Numbered from the stretch's first letter, positions 45,005 through 57,151 are shown. The stretch is 64,000 bases of DNA from Dermatemys mawii (GCA_007922305.1 ML677373.1:16109071-16173070); one strand, 5' to 3'. Numbers and translations: made by a program. Notes: generated by a model from the sequence alone, not told the origin.

Positions 45005-45213
45005 CTCTTCATCACTTAATTCCTTTGGACTGGTTGCAGGGAGGGTGAAATGGGTAGAGAACCTTCTATGTCCCCAGCCTGCTTTAAATAAGCTGGTGTG
45101 GAGGAGGAGGATGTAGGTGGCCTGGGAGAGTGACTACAGAATCTGAGGATGTGAATTCAGTGGTACAAAAGCTCTCCAACAGGGACTGAGGAAAGGCAGC
45201 GGTTGCTATTCTA

Positions 45214-45263
45214 GGAGAGGAATTTGCCTTCCTATCAGCAGACAAGAAGGCAAATTCCTCTCC
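45214..45263. repeat. Perfect inverted repeat, 18-bp arms, 14-nt loop
   Basis: The left arm GGAGAGGAATTTGCCTTC (45214-45231) and right arm GAAGGCAAATTCCTCTCC (45246-45263) are exact reverse complements. Outside the arms TATTC/GAATA continue the pairing after a small bulge. Sequence and size would allow a stable RNA hairpin on either strand. Confidence 0.95.
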
Positions 45264-45694
45264 CAAGGAATATCCAGTTCTGGGAACGTGCAGCTGAAAT
45301 GTTATGCTAAAAGGCCAGGGCATACATTAATAGCTGCCCAGAAGCCACTCTAACCAGGGAATGGCCATGCCCAGGAGCTTTTATGTTACTATCTCTTCTT
45401 CTGTTCAATCAAAGAAAAGAAAAGAACTTACCATAGCAACCTCCAAGTTACAGAGCATTCGACCAAAGAAACATGTGCATAGAAGAGCATATATATTATT
45501 TATATGCACGCATCTAGGCCCCAATTGTGCACACATTTACATAGTAAGTTTACACATATGAGTGGCCTTTTATATTCATACTGAGTTTAAGGCTCTGTAA
45601 CGCTGTACAATCATTGCTCTGATTGGCTCAGTTACAAGAACTCTGTTACATACCACTTCTGCACACAGATAACACCCTGGGTATATAGAGAGAG
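45264..45694. other. Non-coding, nothing recognised
   Basis: No element recognised. Confidence 0.4.
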
Positions 45695-45930
45695 GTGCAG
45701 CTGCATAGACGCACGCAGGCTAGCTTTGATAAAACCAGCTTGAATAACATGAGCAGAGAAGACATAGCAGTGGGCTCCAGTAGCCTTGCTGGGACTGTGG
45801 GTATGCATTTGGGCAGCAGGTCTGTGCTGCCACTGCTATTTATTTTTTTTAACCAGCCAGATCAAAGCTAACTCAGTTACGTCTACACACGTTGCCGTCA
45901 CATCTCTGGTTTCTGTGTAGACATACCTTC
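45695..45930. mobile_element. MITE-like fragment
   Basis: GCTAGCTTTGATAAAACCAG near the left and its diverged reverse ACCAGCCAGATCAAAGCTAA near the right, followed by TACGTCTACACACGTTGC and TGTGTAGACATACC, suggest a DNA-type element with inverted ends. Borders are approximate. Confidence 0.5.
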
Positions 45931-46434
45931 GTTTTATGTCAGTAGGGTTACTCCTGACTTTAACTAGGGACACATGACTAGGGTTGGGGGATGGGAGTGT
46001 ATGTAGAGATGTGGGCACAGTCCCGAAAAAACATGCACATATATCTACTCACATATGTGGTTTTGTTGTTGGTAGTATTATTTGTACTATGCTGTTTCCT
46101 CCGTAGGGTTGGAACTTCTCTGTGTGGAAAATTGTTTTCTTCCAAGAGCAATATTCCCCTCCCACAGTATTCTTCCAGCATCACCCCCTTTCCTAACACC
46201 TGCTTGCCAACGCAGATGTCATTTTGACATGTTCTTGAACAAAACAAATTATAAAACCCTTCTGGCAAGCCCCATGTCGTTTTATTTGTCTGACTGTAAA
46301 CTTCCGTGGACACAGTAGTGATATAGAAATGATCATTTTTAAAATATGGATCTATTTAAAACTAGACATGCTTTTCACTGAAAATAAATACATTTCAGCT
46401 TTGATCCTGCAAGAGTTTATGCAGGTGAATAACT
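45931..46434. other. Non-coding, nothing recognised
   Basis: Overlapping frames of 78-111 codons occur on both strands with no supporting features. Confidence 0.4.
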
Positions 46435-46580
46435 GTAGTCACAGCTTTTTAAGAACAGGCTGGACAAACACCTAGCAAGAATAGTATAGGTTGACTTTGT
46501 CCTCCATTAATGCAGGGGGCTGGCTTTGGTGACTTCTTGAGGTCCTTTCGAGCCCTTCATTTCTATGATTCTGTGTGTAG
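46435..46580 (+). mobile_element. CR1 LINE 3' tail
   Basis: TTAAGAACAGGCTGGACAAA, CACCTAGCAAG, GACTTCTTGAGGTCCTTTCG and ATTTCTATGATTCTGTG: the end of CR1 ORF2, the 3' UTR and the terminal repeat. Confidence 0.8.
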
Positions 46581-47779
46581 GCTGACTGAATGCAAAGCTG
46601 TGCATCTACATAAATGTTTACAGGATTGAGGCCTTAGTCATCAAGAATTCAGAAAGTACCAGTGAGGGATCTGGCTAGCATCCTGTCTGCTGATGTCGAC
46701 TTTCTTCCTTCTCCAAATACATTGATTTAATTCATGGCACAATATATTCAAATAGGGTAATGAAGAAATAATTTTTCAAGTGTTATGTCCTTATTCCTGT
46801 GTCCTGGGTTTAAAGTATTCTGTACATGCTACGTCAAGGACAGAATTAACATGAAGCTTATTTCATTAGAGATCTGTCTGTAAGTATTTTCAAATGTGCA
46901 GTTGTAAGATTTCTCCTCAAAACTATTCAACTTTCACCTCTCATTATCTGAATTTTTTTAGGTGAAATAAGAATGTTTCTGTATTTGATTTTTCCCTATT
47001 CTTTTCTTTGAAGAAATAGGGAGGGAAACAATCAAAGAATGGTCCCTTTTGTTATAAAAATTCATTTCTGCGTCCAGTAATCTTCAAGCAAACTTTTTAA
47101 AATGTTCTAACCAGCTTCTTTAAAAGAGGTAACAGCAAACGCAAAGTATGCTGGGCCAGATTCTGAAGAGTTGAGGAAGGAGTCAGTTAGACTCCACCGC
47201 CAACATGCTATAAAAGATACGAGACAAAAGAAAGCGAGGGAGGGCCTGTGACAGCCACAGAGATTACCTGAGTCTCCTACATCCCAGGGAGGTGCCCTAA
47301 AGTCCTGGACAATAAGAGTCCGTCTCTCTCTCTCAATCTTTTCTTTTTGAACAGTCACTGGGGACGGGGCGGGAGAGAGCGAGAGAGCTGGTCGATTCGC
47401 ATTTTCCAGTGAAAAATGTTTAATCGGAAAATTGACGACCAGTTCTAGTCCCCAACCACCTGGCCCACGTGCATTCAGAATGTTAGAGATAGGGAGAGTT
47501 GTGGTCAGCAGAGGCATTAGATCTGACTCCCCCTGTTATCAAATAGATGGCAGCAGGCAGGATGTTCTCTGGAAGGGCTCTTGAATGCTAGAACTTGCTC
47601 CACCCACGTTAGTCCAAAATAGCCCAGATTTGGTGACTTTCTGGGCATGCTGCAAAAGGCCATTGTTAGATAGAAGGCTGGTGGCATCTTTCTCATAGCT
47701 CTTTTCCACACTAATAGTTTTCTTGGAGTGGCAGGCTAGCAAACATCCTTTCATTATTTATTGGGGGGGGCAGTATCGA
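46581..47779. other. Non-coding; GC-balanced block at 47.1-47.7 kb
   Basis: A 136-codon minus frame (47107-47517) and shorter overlapping frames exist, with an S/P/T-rich, low-information translation and no domain. A TCTC run at about 47320-47338 and GAGA at 47371-47388 are simple sequence. Confidence 0.4.
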
Positions 47780-47965
47780 CTAGCATTAGAGCAGTGGGTA
47801 ATGGGACTTTGGGGATGGGGGGGGAGGTTCCTGGCTTTGCCACCGACTTGATGGATGATCTTGGTCATGTCATTTACCCTCTTTGTGCATCAGTTTCCCA
47901 TCTGTAAAATGAGGATAATAGTTATTGCTGTCCTTTGTAAAACACTCTAAGAGCGAGTGATGAAA
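47780..47965 (+). mobile_element. MIR/CORE-like SINE
   Basis: TCATTTACCCTCTTTGTGCA, TCAGTTTCCCATCTGTAAAA and TGAGGATAATAG mark the body; CACTCTAAGAGCGAGTGATG is the tail. The head is diverged and contains G-runs. Confidence 0.75.
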
Positions 47966-48254
47966 GAGCTAAGTGTTGCTATTTAATGCTTCTGGGGTTT
48001 GGTTTTAATTCTAATTATGTGCCCAGCTGCCTAGAATGTTTTAATTATTATTCAAACTGAAATAAATCAATAGGTGGCAGTGGCTGCAGAAAACACGAAA
48101 AGTTCTTTTTTAATTCTACCTTTTTTTCTCTCTCTGCTTGAAGCAAGTGGGTGGATCTGCAGCAGCGTCAGTGCTTGGGATGACAACTGCCCTCCACTTT
48201 ATCTTGTTGTTCTGCCACATTTGTTTACGACCTGACGGGAAATCTACAGGAAGG

Positions 48255-48440
48255 AGTGGTGCTCAGTGGTTAGAACAAGGAACTACGGCACAGGATGCCT
48301 TACTTTTATTCCTAATTCCAGCACTGACTTGCAGGGCAATAATTACAGTAAAGAATAATACTTTTAGCTGCTCTGTACCTTAATTTACAACTATTCTGTC
48401 AAGTCAGTAGAACATTTACCTAACCTTATGAGGCTGCTGT
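48255..48440 (+). mobile_element. SINE, MIR-like, diverged
   Basis: The head GTGCTCAGTGGTTAGAACAA is a clear tRNA-like A box. The B box and body (TTATTCCTAATTCCAGCACT, CTGCTCTGTACC) are more diverged. Confidence 0.6.
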
Positions 48441-48775
48441 GAAGTTTTATTAATATTTCTACATTTCTTAATTGTTTTCTGATAAAAGAGGATATATGAC
48501 AGTACAGTGGTCATTCCTAGCACTTTTTCAGTTGTGCCTTCAATAATTAGATAGTCTTACCGTGATATTCTCTAGAGATATCCAGATACCATGGTAACAT
48601 CATTTAATTGCATAAACAACTGGAACGTTTTTAAGGATGACCACTGTAAAAAGAGGGTAGCATTATGACTTGTTCAGATGGTCTATCTCTCCTTTCAGTT
48701 ACACCAGAGAATTATTTCATGGAAGTCAACAGTGTTTCAGGCCAAAATATATAATGAAGAAGGCTGAACTTATAT

Positions 48776-48964
48776 GATCTCATAGACTTTTAAGGTCAGA
48801 AGGGGCCATTATGATCATCTAGTCTGACCTCCTGCACAACACAGGCCACAATCTGACCCACATATTTCTGCCCCAGATCCCTAAATGACCTCCTCAAGGA
48901 TTAAACTTGCAACCCAGGGTTTAGCAGGCCAATGTGCAAACCACTGAGCTATCCCTCCCTCCTG
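48776..48964 (-). mobile_element. Cry I-type tRNA-derived SINE, full length
   Basis: On the minus strand the head is GGGAGGGATAGCTCAGTGGT (Pol III A box) with GGGTTGCAAGTTTAATCC as B box. The body has GGATCTGGGGCAGAAATATG, and the CR1-like tail is AGGTCAGACTAGATGATCAT then CTTTTAAAAGTCTATGAG-like sequence. This head-body-tail order matches the turtle Cry I SINE as I know it and is the best taxonomic marker in the window. The B box has lost the consensus TTCGA, so promoter activity is probably weak. Confidence 0.88.
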
Positions 48965-50726
48965 TACATCAGCTACATAGTAGGTAGAAGGTAGTAGAAA
49001 ACTAGAATAATTTTAAATGCTCATCAATTTCAAATTTTTTAAAAAAGCAAGTTTTCCAAATGTAAATTGAACAAACCAATCATGCTGATTGTGTTATGAT
49101 CTGTGATGCCTTAAGAAATGTCCTCCTGAAACCCAGTTCTAAAGAAAAGTACAATAATTAGGAGGCTGCTTCTGCTTCCGTTAGCATAAGGGCAGAAGTT
49201 CCACTGGGGGTAAGTGAGCGTGCATACAGTAATTTATATGGTATTATTGAATAGAAGAATTGGGATTAAAATATTACCTGCACGCATTGCTGCTGTTGGT
49301 TGGAAGTGAGTAGCTCGTGTTAGCATCAGATACCTCTCTCAGTGGTGATTCCTTTGTGGTTCTCTCTCCTTGTGGCAAAAAAAGCAGGCCACAATGATAA
49401 TTTTGTTTTATTTATCATTGCAGAAACTGAAAAGTTGTTATATCAATAATTTGTGTAGGCTTCTTTTCTTCCTCTGGACGTGAATCACCCATCCCAGTTA
49501 GGGAGTTATGTATCTACATTGACACTTTCCAAAAACATTCAAGCTGAGAGAGACATGGGAAGTTTCAGTCCAAGTGGTTTATTTTGCCAAAGTTATAAGC
49601 AATTGAAAATGATATCTTATAATGGAAAGTGTCAGGCAACCTTAATGATAGGAGTTGCTACCTCTACTCTATTTCTTTTTAGTCCGAATACCAAGACATA
49701 CAGTTATTTTTCTTTTTATGCCACTCTTTAATAGCCCTGCTATAACAGCAAGAGCCATATGACAGAAGCTCATGGCAGTTTCAAAGCTTTAGAAATGGCA
49801 TTGAACAGGTTTGGGAAAGAAAAAGGAAAGGGCCTATTTCCACCGGTTCTGTGGAGTATTTTAAAGGGGGTATCCTTTCTTTATTCCATCTGTATCTCAG
49901 CATTCCTTCTTATATTCAGAGCGTTCCAGCTCTTCCCTTGCCTCTCCTGGTCTCACGCCCAGAACATCCTGTTACTTCAGACATGCTGGGTCTTCTCCTC
50001 CTAACTAAAGTAGCTTTTGATTTGAAGTTTTCATCTGACTGGATTTCAAATGATATTGGGGTGGTTGGGGTTGCGGGAGACAGCCAATCTTATCCCCGTG
50101 TTTCATTTTATGCAGGCCCAGCCTCCCTGCTCATAATTTTTTAATCTGACCCTGATCTGACCGTCTCTAATTCAGCAAGAACATACGTGGCACCTTGCTC
50201 TGCAGTTCTCCATATGGCACAGTGAGCGAAGGAAGCCCGTGCCAACTTCAAATCCAATTATAGCTTAGAAAGGTTGCTCCATTATTGCATTTGAAACCAT
50301 CATTAAATTTGCTAACCATGAAACGGTGCCAAACCTGCCATTTCTTTGGAATGTAGAACATCTGTTAGCGGTAAAGCTAACACGGGACTCGATAGGCTAG
50401 GTCAAAACTTGCATTAGAATCAGCTGCTTTAAAAAAAAAAATCTACTTGCTGGTAGCTTGTTTTAAATTTTGCATTTCTCATTTCCTTTTCCGATCATGA
50501 CTCTTTAATAAGCACTTTTGTTAATGAAGACTGCTTTCCACTAAGGATGAATAGGGTTGGTACAATCAGAATTGGACAAATGTTGTCTCCTTTATTAACA
50601 TTCTCCCCAGCAATGCTATCAGAATTAGCAGAATTTGCAGAAATTAAAGATACAGTTTGTGAGATCAGTGCAGGGTATCTACCGACAGGCTGTTGAATCA
50701 TTTAAATTGTGTGGGCCCATTCCTGC
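48965..50726. other. Non-coding, nothing recognised
   Basis: AT-rich. Frames of 81-97 codons at 49480-50144 show no domain or splice evidence. Confidence 0.4.
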
Positions 50727-50814
50727 GGTCAGGACCCTGGCTGACAGCAGAGTGCCACTAAAAATCAGCTCCCCTGCTGTCTTTGGCACGCGTGCCGCCG
50801 GTTGCCGACCCCTG
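50727..50814 (-). mobile_element. hAT MITE fragment, same family as 13601
   Basis: Read in reverse this starts CAGGGGTCGGCAACCGGCGG then CACGCGTGCCAAAGAC, matching the left end of the element at 13601-13900. Only about 90 bp is recognisable; the other end appears deleted or diverged. Confidence 0.75.
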
Positions 50815-52100
50815 GTGTAGTCTATTGGATTCCAATGGAGTATTGCAGGATGTACATTTTTGCTAAGTTCAGCCTATGCTGAGACTGCTGAGTGACATGA
50901 AGAGAGCTACAACTTCTACATTGTAGTGGAGACCAATGGTGTCTGGTGCCTAGCGAGGTGAGCGAACCGCAACTACACACTGATCTGAGACCTGGGGAGC
51001 AGAGCAGGGTGGGAAAGTGGCTTGATGGGGATAGACACAGGGCATAGCTGGCATGTAAGAGCTTTAAATGCAATTCAGTGAGCACAAGTGATGTGACTGG
51101 CAGCCGTTTTTAGGATTTTCAGTTTCCCAGAAGGCGTAGTGGTGATTGGAGTGTTGTGAAGAGCTGCACTTAGAAGGAACTGAAATCAGGAGCCGCGCCA
51201 AGGGCTGGCCAGGGCCATAGAAATGCGTACAAAGGTTCTAAAAAACCTGTGTCGCTCGCAGATGTTTAATGACGTGTGCTGGGCTCCGTGTTGGTGCCAA
51301 CGCTCTAACCTGTAGCAGCCTTTCCCTTCATCCAGTGCACCTCACTGGGTCAGGAATAGCAGTGCCCCATGCTCAGCAGTCCTTCTGGTAGCTCAGCACG
51401 GGTCTCTTTCACTTCTGGAGGACCGAGCTCTGCGCTTTGACCTCAAATTCCGGTGTCCTTTAAAACTGTTCTAAACTTGCCAGGTCTGTCTCTCTTTTCA
51501 ACCCCTATTTTACATAGTCCACTTCCATATATTTCCTTCCTGCCCCAAGGTTGTTCAGACCCAGAAAATATAGGCTATTAAAATGATCGGTCACCTAATG
51601 CATTATCAAAATACACATAGAATTCTGATGCATTGGAATCATTTATTTGATATATATGTTTCAAAACTGGTTTCATGAGTTAATGTTCCTATTGTTAATA
51701 TATGGCCTGGTAATGCAAAATGAAAATACAGCAAGTCTATTAGGAAGAAGGCAAGGCTTAGGTAAAATGTGCCTAGAGGGTCAATTACAAAAAGAATGAT
51801 GTACACTGCCTCTCATTCCCAAGATATAAAGCAGCTGCAAGAAGAGGCATTGAAAATATTAGAAATTAAAATGTGGATCTCATTATTTCATTCAAGTAGC
51901 AATTGAGAAACTTGTGAGATTTAGGGCTTGAAACACATTCATTTTGGTGTATCCTACAAGAATACCGTTTGCTTCTAAATGACAAGTACTAAGGTGCAAT
52001 GTATTTATGCTTGTAATAATGCATGCATGTTTATAATTATATTTATAGTGCTTCCAACTGTATTTTCCCCTGGCATTTTGCATATAGAAAGATACAATGT
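50815..52100. other. Non-coding, nothing recognised
   Basis: 50830-51450 is more GC-balanced. No exon or repeat that I can name. Confidence 0.4.
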
Positions 52101-52276
52101 AAGGCTTAGTTTACACTTAAAAGTGAAAAAACCACACCCCCAACCAACACAGTTATGCCAACAAAACCCCAGTGTAAACACAGGTATGCCAACAATAAAG
52201 CGTTTCTGAGAGGTGGTGTTCCTACGCTTGCAGAAAAACTTATTTAGTCAGTGTAGGCTGCATCTACACTAAGGGC
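52101..52276 (+). mobile_element. MITE (TTACACTT family)
   Basis: Starts GGCTTAGTTTACACTTAAAA, contains CACACCCCCAACCAACAC, AGTTATGCCAACAAAACCCC and GAGGTGGTGTTCCTACGC, and ends GCTGCATCTACACTAAGG. The same family as 55102-55397. Confidence 0.65.
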
Positions 52277-52457
52277 AGGTCGGATCAGCGGGTAGCGATC
52301 AATCGATCCCTGAGTGCTCTCCCATCGACTCCAGTACTCTTCCGCCGCGAGAGGCGCAGACGGAGTCAACGGGGGAGCGCCAGCAGTCGATTCAGCACCA
52401 TGAAGACGCCGCAGTAAGTCGACCTAAATATATTGACTTCAGCTACACTATTCCCCC
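52252..52457 (-). mobile_element. Long-TIR MITE, truncated
   Basis: Reverse copy of the 7095 family: GGATCAGCGGGTAGCGATCA, ATCGACTCCAGTACTCTTCC, GACGGAGTCAACGGGGGAGC and GCAGTAAGTCGACCTAAAT. It abuts or shares its left terminus with the MITE at 52101-52276. The right terminus is lost at a T/C-rich stretch (52456-52500). Confidence 0.7.
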
Positions 52458-53149
52458 TTTTTCCCCCTCCCCCCTCCTCTCCTTTGTTTTTGTTTTTTTG
52501 GTAACTATCTTCCTCGTGCTCAGGCATACATGTGGATTTTAAGTAGTAAGATTGCATGGAGAGAAACACCTCTGCTGTAACACCCCAGTAGTCAAGCCCT
52601 TTGTCCTCTTACTGGGAATGGCTTATTTTGGTGCATTCCAACTGGACTGAACTGAGAGTCTGTCATGCGTCTTTTCATGTTGTTTTGTCCTTTCAGGCAC
52701 AGGTATGCACTTCCAGGCAGATGGAGTGCCCAAATGGCCGACTGGAATGCATTATTTTAATCAGGAACAATGATTTAATGCCAATCAGGAATTATTGTAT
52801 GATAAGGGCAGAGTCACCATTGTTTGTAACCGATGGAAATCATCTTGCCATTGTTAAAGCTGTGAATACCTTCTTGATAGGCTTATCTTCAAAGCAGACA
52901 CTATCATCAAAGGGCATATTCTAATGATCTTAGTGAAAAGCATTACAAATCCACCAATAATTCTGCCCCCTGCCCTTTTTTTTTTCATTTTGATGATTTT
53001 GTTGTTCACAGGCCTAGAGTGAAAAGTCAGGATGAACCTGCATCTGAACATATTGTAGAGAGTGGGTTTCATTTATCTATCATATAAATAGCTGCACAAG
53101 TTATAACTCAATCTTAATAACCTCCTTTGGATATTCACTAAATCTAATT
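52458..53149. other. Non-coding, nothing recognised
   Basis: A pyrimidine-rich patch is followed by AT-rich DNA. The 107-codon plus frame at 52601-52924 includes a TTTCAG acceptor-like site at about 52697, but I see no donor or known protein. Confidence 0.35.
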
Positions 53150-53365
53150 TACCATCTAAACAATGAGTCATTAACCACTGGAACAACTTACCAAGGGCGA
53201 ATTCTCCATCATGGACAATTTTTAATTCAGGACTGGATGGTTTTATGAAAGATCTGCTCTAGGAATTATTTTGGGGAGTTCTATGGCTTGTGTTCTACAG
53301 GCAGTCAGGCTGGATGATTACAGTGGTCCCTTGTGGGCTTGAAATCTATAGATTTGCAGCATACA
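53150..53365 (+). mobile_element. CR1 LINE 3' end
   Basis: CACTGGAACAACTTACCAAG, CTCCATCATGGACAATTTTT, GACTGGATGGTTTTATGAAA and GGCTGGATGATTACAGTGGT then CTTGAAATCTATAG: the last codons of ORF2, the 3' UTR and the tail. Confidence 0.85.
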
Positions 53366-53654
53366 TCCTTTAAAGGATCTTTAATATTGTGTTAAACACC
53401 CTGCCATTCAACTGAGAATAGCCAGCCCTATCAGATGGAATATCCCCGGATTTGCCTAATGATTATGAGTTTTTTTATTGAGTTGGGTTCTTTCTATCCA
53501 CTCTTTCCCTTCCCCTAGCCCTAAAAAATCCTGTATCATGGTGGCCTCTCCAGAAAAAAGTCTGGGCCACAGTTCCCTCTGAAGAACATAAGTGCTGCTC
53601 TTTCACCCAACCGACAGGATAACTAAGGCATTTATCAATAATAATTCCTGGAGT

Positions 53655-53760
53655 ATCTTTCATCTGAGGATCTGAAAGTGCTTTACAAGCATGAATTAAG
53701 GCTCAACATAGCACTGGGAGGTAGCTAAGTATTACACCTGTTTTCTAAAGTCTGTGATAT
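53655..53760 (-). mobile_element. SINE fragment, MIR-like
   Basis: CATCTGAGGATCTGAAAGTG then CTTTACAAGCATGAATTAAG and TTACACCTGTTTTCTAAA, the reverse of a SINE 3' body. Confidence 0.6.
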
Positions 53761-53769
53761 AGAAAAGGT

Positions 53770-53852
53770 GGTGTTAGGAAGAATCTTGCATTGATGGACT
53801 AGATGACATAATACATTACAGTAGGTCCTTTTAACCTCTAATTTCATGGAAT
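53770..53852 (+). mobile_element. CR1-like 3' tail fragment
   Basis: TTGCATTGATGGACTAGATG, ACAGTAGGTCCTTTTAACC and AATTTCATGGAATCCTG. Confidence 0.6.
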
Positions 53853-54708
53853 CCTGAAAAGTCACTGCAAGTCTCCTTAACCCCTTTAGCTAGCTTTAAT
53901 TACCTTGTGTGGAGTAGTCTTGTTTGGTTCCATTTCCAGTAGATGTTTTATTCTTAACCTCAGCTGCGAGCTACTACAGACTAAACGACTCCTCAGACAA
54001 GCACGGCTACATTGTTGATGCCTCTATGCCAATGAATGCCCAACCATCTGTTACTTAGATAAACAGAGATGGTCTCAGCATCCATGGCATGCGTGAGATG
54101 GACACTTGTGGCTGATGGACCACTGTGGTCATCAACAAAAACATGTGGTAACTAATGGCGGTTGGATTGTCCCATAGCAACATCCACATTATCACCTATT
54201 TTGGGAGGAAATGGCCAAGGAGACAGAAAAGCACAAATAAGAAACTAGGACCATTGCTTAGGCAGATGCCTGAAGCAGACAGAACAAAGCACCACAAACG
54301 TTGGAATCCTCTGAAGGGCAAGACATTTGGGTTCAGGATAAAGAGACTGCTGCAGTGTCCTAATTTAAGTCTGTAACTATTAACCAGCACATATATGTTA
54401 CACAAATAGGTACACCACATGAATAGGTATGATGCATATAGTATTAATATATTATATAGATGGGAAGTTATGCTAACTGAATGTATTATGCTCTTCCCAT
54501 AATTCTGTTCACCCATGCTAATTGTCCCAGAACACTTTGCAAAACTAAAGTCAGCTTTGGCGCTGGAAAATACAAAACTAGTCAAAGACAAGATATATTG
54601 GTACCATGTCCTGGTACAATCTGGGAGGTACTTTCTCAGGCAACTAGTGCATGCAATGTAGTATCCAAAAGAAAGAAAGATACTGACTGATGTGAGGAAA
54701 ACAAGATT
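53853..54708. other. Non-coding, nothing recognised
   Basis: The 131-codon minus frame at 54196-54591 is AT-rich with no domain; treated as chance. Confidence 0.4.
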
Positions 54709-54732
54709 AAAAAAAAAAAAGAAAAAAAAAAA
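54709..54732. repeat. Poly(A) tract with one G
   Basis: A12-G-A11. Possibly an old retroposon tail, but no body is recognised upstream. Confidence 0.9.
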
Positions 54733-55101
54733 GCTGATTGGTGAATATTAGTCCTGGGGAACATACAGAGTGCTCCTTAGCCTGTAAACAGATCTACTAT
54801 AAATATATGTAGTCTCAGATGCAAACCTGGGAAGCACAGCTTCTGTGTAAGGTGAACTGGCACTGCAAGAGAAGTGCTTCCTGTGAGGACTGGTATGGTA
54901 TTAACTCCTCCCTTTCCGTGTTGTACTGCTTTGTCCATAGGCAATTTGGTTATTTGGCATCTTGAACATTTTTAATATTGTGTCGTCAAGCAATGTTAAA
55001 CAATGTACATGTTAAATAATAACAACACACAAGATCTAGGCCCATTGTTCGTGCTATTTCATTCATTCAAAGGGGACTCCATTTTAACTTAATGTCATTA
55101 A

Positions 55102-55397
55102 GGTCTGGCCTACACTTAAACATTTTGCAGGCATAGCTATATTGGTTAGAAGTGTGAAAAAAATCACAGTCCTAACTGACACAGTTGTGACAGCAAAAGC
55201 CTGGCATAGATACAGTTATACTGGCCAAAAAGAAAAAGTCCTTGGACTGGTATATTACATTTTGTACAGGCAACTGGTATAACCTATGCATAAGCATTCA
55301 TTTGCCTGTATAAACTGTGTCTCAGCTAGGATTGTTTGCCAGCAATTCCATACTGAGATACCTGAACTGGCAAACCCTTTTTAATGTAGACAAGGCC
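55102..55397 (+). mobile_element. MITE (TACACTT family), complete
   Basis: Left end GGTCTGGCCTACACTTAAAC; right end in reverse GGCCTTGTCTACATTAAA. The interior has GGCATAGCTATATTGGTTAG, GTGTGAAAAAAATCAC and AACTGACACAGTTGTGAC. Related to 52101-52276. Confidence 0.7.
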
Positions 55398-55531
55398 AAA
55401 GACATCCTGGTAACCACTGCAGAGAGAGATACTGAGGGTAGTTTCTTTGGAAATTCAAATCGACAGGTCTCGGAGAGCCAGCAGCTCAAAACAATACACT
55501 CTGAGTTGCTACACAGCACTGATCTGCAACG

Positions 55532-57151
55532 GTAAGGAAGGGCATTGGCCATTATTTTTTATTTTGTAGTTTTATTAATAAAACTTTTTATGAGGTGTAA
55601 AATAACATGCTTGGCTGAAGGCCAGAGAATGACAAGAAATATAGCCTTGCTCCATGACTAAGGTGCAGGGGAAATAAGAAAAATGCCTGCCCTGTCAATA
55701 TACAGGGTGGATGCTCCCATACAGCTGGATGTACCTCATACTTGTGGCATTTCTGCATCATTTCTTTTAACAACCTATTTCTTTACAACTTCTCAAGCTG
55801 CATTACCAGGAATTTGCACCATTCTGCAAATGTTGACAGGGCTGTGAGGTTAGGATGGCAATGAGGATAGGCTGTGAGGTTTTTACCCTGACCCTGCACA
55901 ATTTTAAGAGGGGCATGCATTATAAAAACATCCAAAGACATCAGCTGACTCCAGCCAAACAAAACCCTGCTTCCACACAGGGCAAAACATTGCGGAGTGC
56001 TTGAAAGCATTCCAAATGGTTGAGATGTGAAGTACTTGATCTGAATTGTTGAACTACCTCTTACCTCCAGGTTTCAGAAAGATAAGCATATAATATAATG
56101 TGGCTTTTTGCACTTTGCAAAGACAGTTGCAACAGGAAGGATTCTTTAGAACTGAATCTATAATTGTTAGATTGTCAATGGGATGATAAACGAAGGTCAG
56201 CACTTCTCATGCATTTGAAAAACTGAATATTTTTCTACATTTCAAATTTCAGAGGAACATTGTTAGGGGACAAAACATGAGCAAACACAGCTGGATATGA
56301 GCTCTGGTACAAGGACATCTTCTAAATTGGTACCGCTCAGTTGTTGTGCTGAGGACCAGTGAGGGATTGTCAGGTGAGCAGCTCATCTCTGCCAGGCATT
56401 CTTCTGTTCCTTGAAGGATGTTGAGCAGCTCATGATCTCGAGAGGACGTTCATTCCATTAGCTTAAAGCAGTCTGACTCCTCTGTGCTCCACTGTTGAGC
56501 ACCTTGGCTCTTAACTTCATTCTGAAACAGAAGAGTGTTTCTCTTTAACAGAGAAAATGTAAACACTTTAATGTAATAGAACTTCCAGCCAGGAAAATAG
56601 GCCTCTCACATAAAGATAACATGAATTAGTCGTCCACCTATTTAGCTAGCATTTCCTTAGCCTGTCATAACTTCAGAGGGTTTCACTAAATCAACCTTGT
56701 CTATAAACCTCAGTATATTATACAACTCAGTTATGACCTTGCATTATCACTTATCTTCTAATGAATACAAGCCTCATTTGCTTAGCCTCTTGCCATAACT
56801 ACATCACCGTAAGGTTCTTTATTGTTCTAGCTGCCGTCTTTATATACTTTTTACCAGTTCTTCCATAACCTTTCTGTCATACATTATGGCATTTTCATAT
56901 GGGCTGGTGAGGCGCTAATAAAAGGCAGTAAAATGTCTATGGCCAATTCATTTGCACAGTTGCAAGGAGGTAAAAATAATGGTCTGTTAATGTAATCATA
57001 TTACAATCCTTTGGGGACATTGCAGTCTAGTATTTTTTTTCTTATAGCTTGGACAGCTGTGTGAACAGAAAATAATGTTGTTGTAGCTTTTATTTTATAG
57101 AGGCCCTTTCATTGTAATGTGCTTCAAATTATATACAAGCAAAATGAGGGA
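55532..57151. other. Non-coding, nothing recognised
   Basis: AT-rich. Several 60-75-codon minus frames, none with supporting features. Confidence 0.4.

Noticed and set aside
47107..47517. 136-codon minus-strand open frame
   Set aside because: Low-information S/P/T-rich translation, no splice context, no recognised domain, and it overlaps other frames.
52601..52924. 107-codon plus-strand frame with an internal TTTCAG
   Set aside because: No donor, no conserved motif recognised; the acceptor-like site alone is not evidence.
54196..54591. 131-codon minus-strand open frame
   Set aside because: Hydrophobic translation of AT-rich DNA with no motif and no splice borders.
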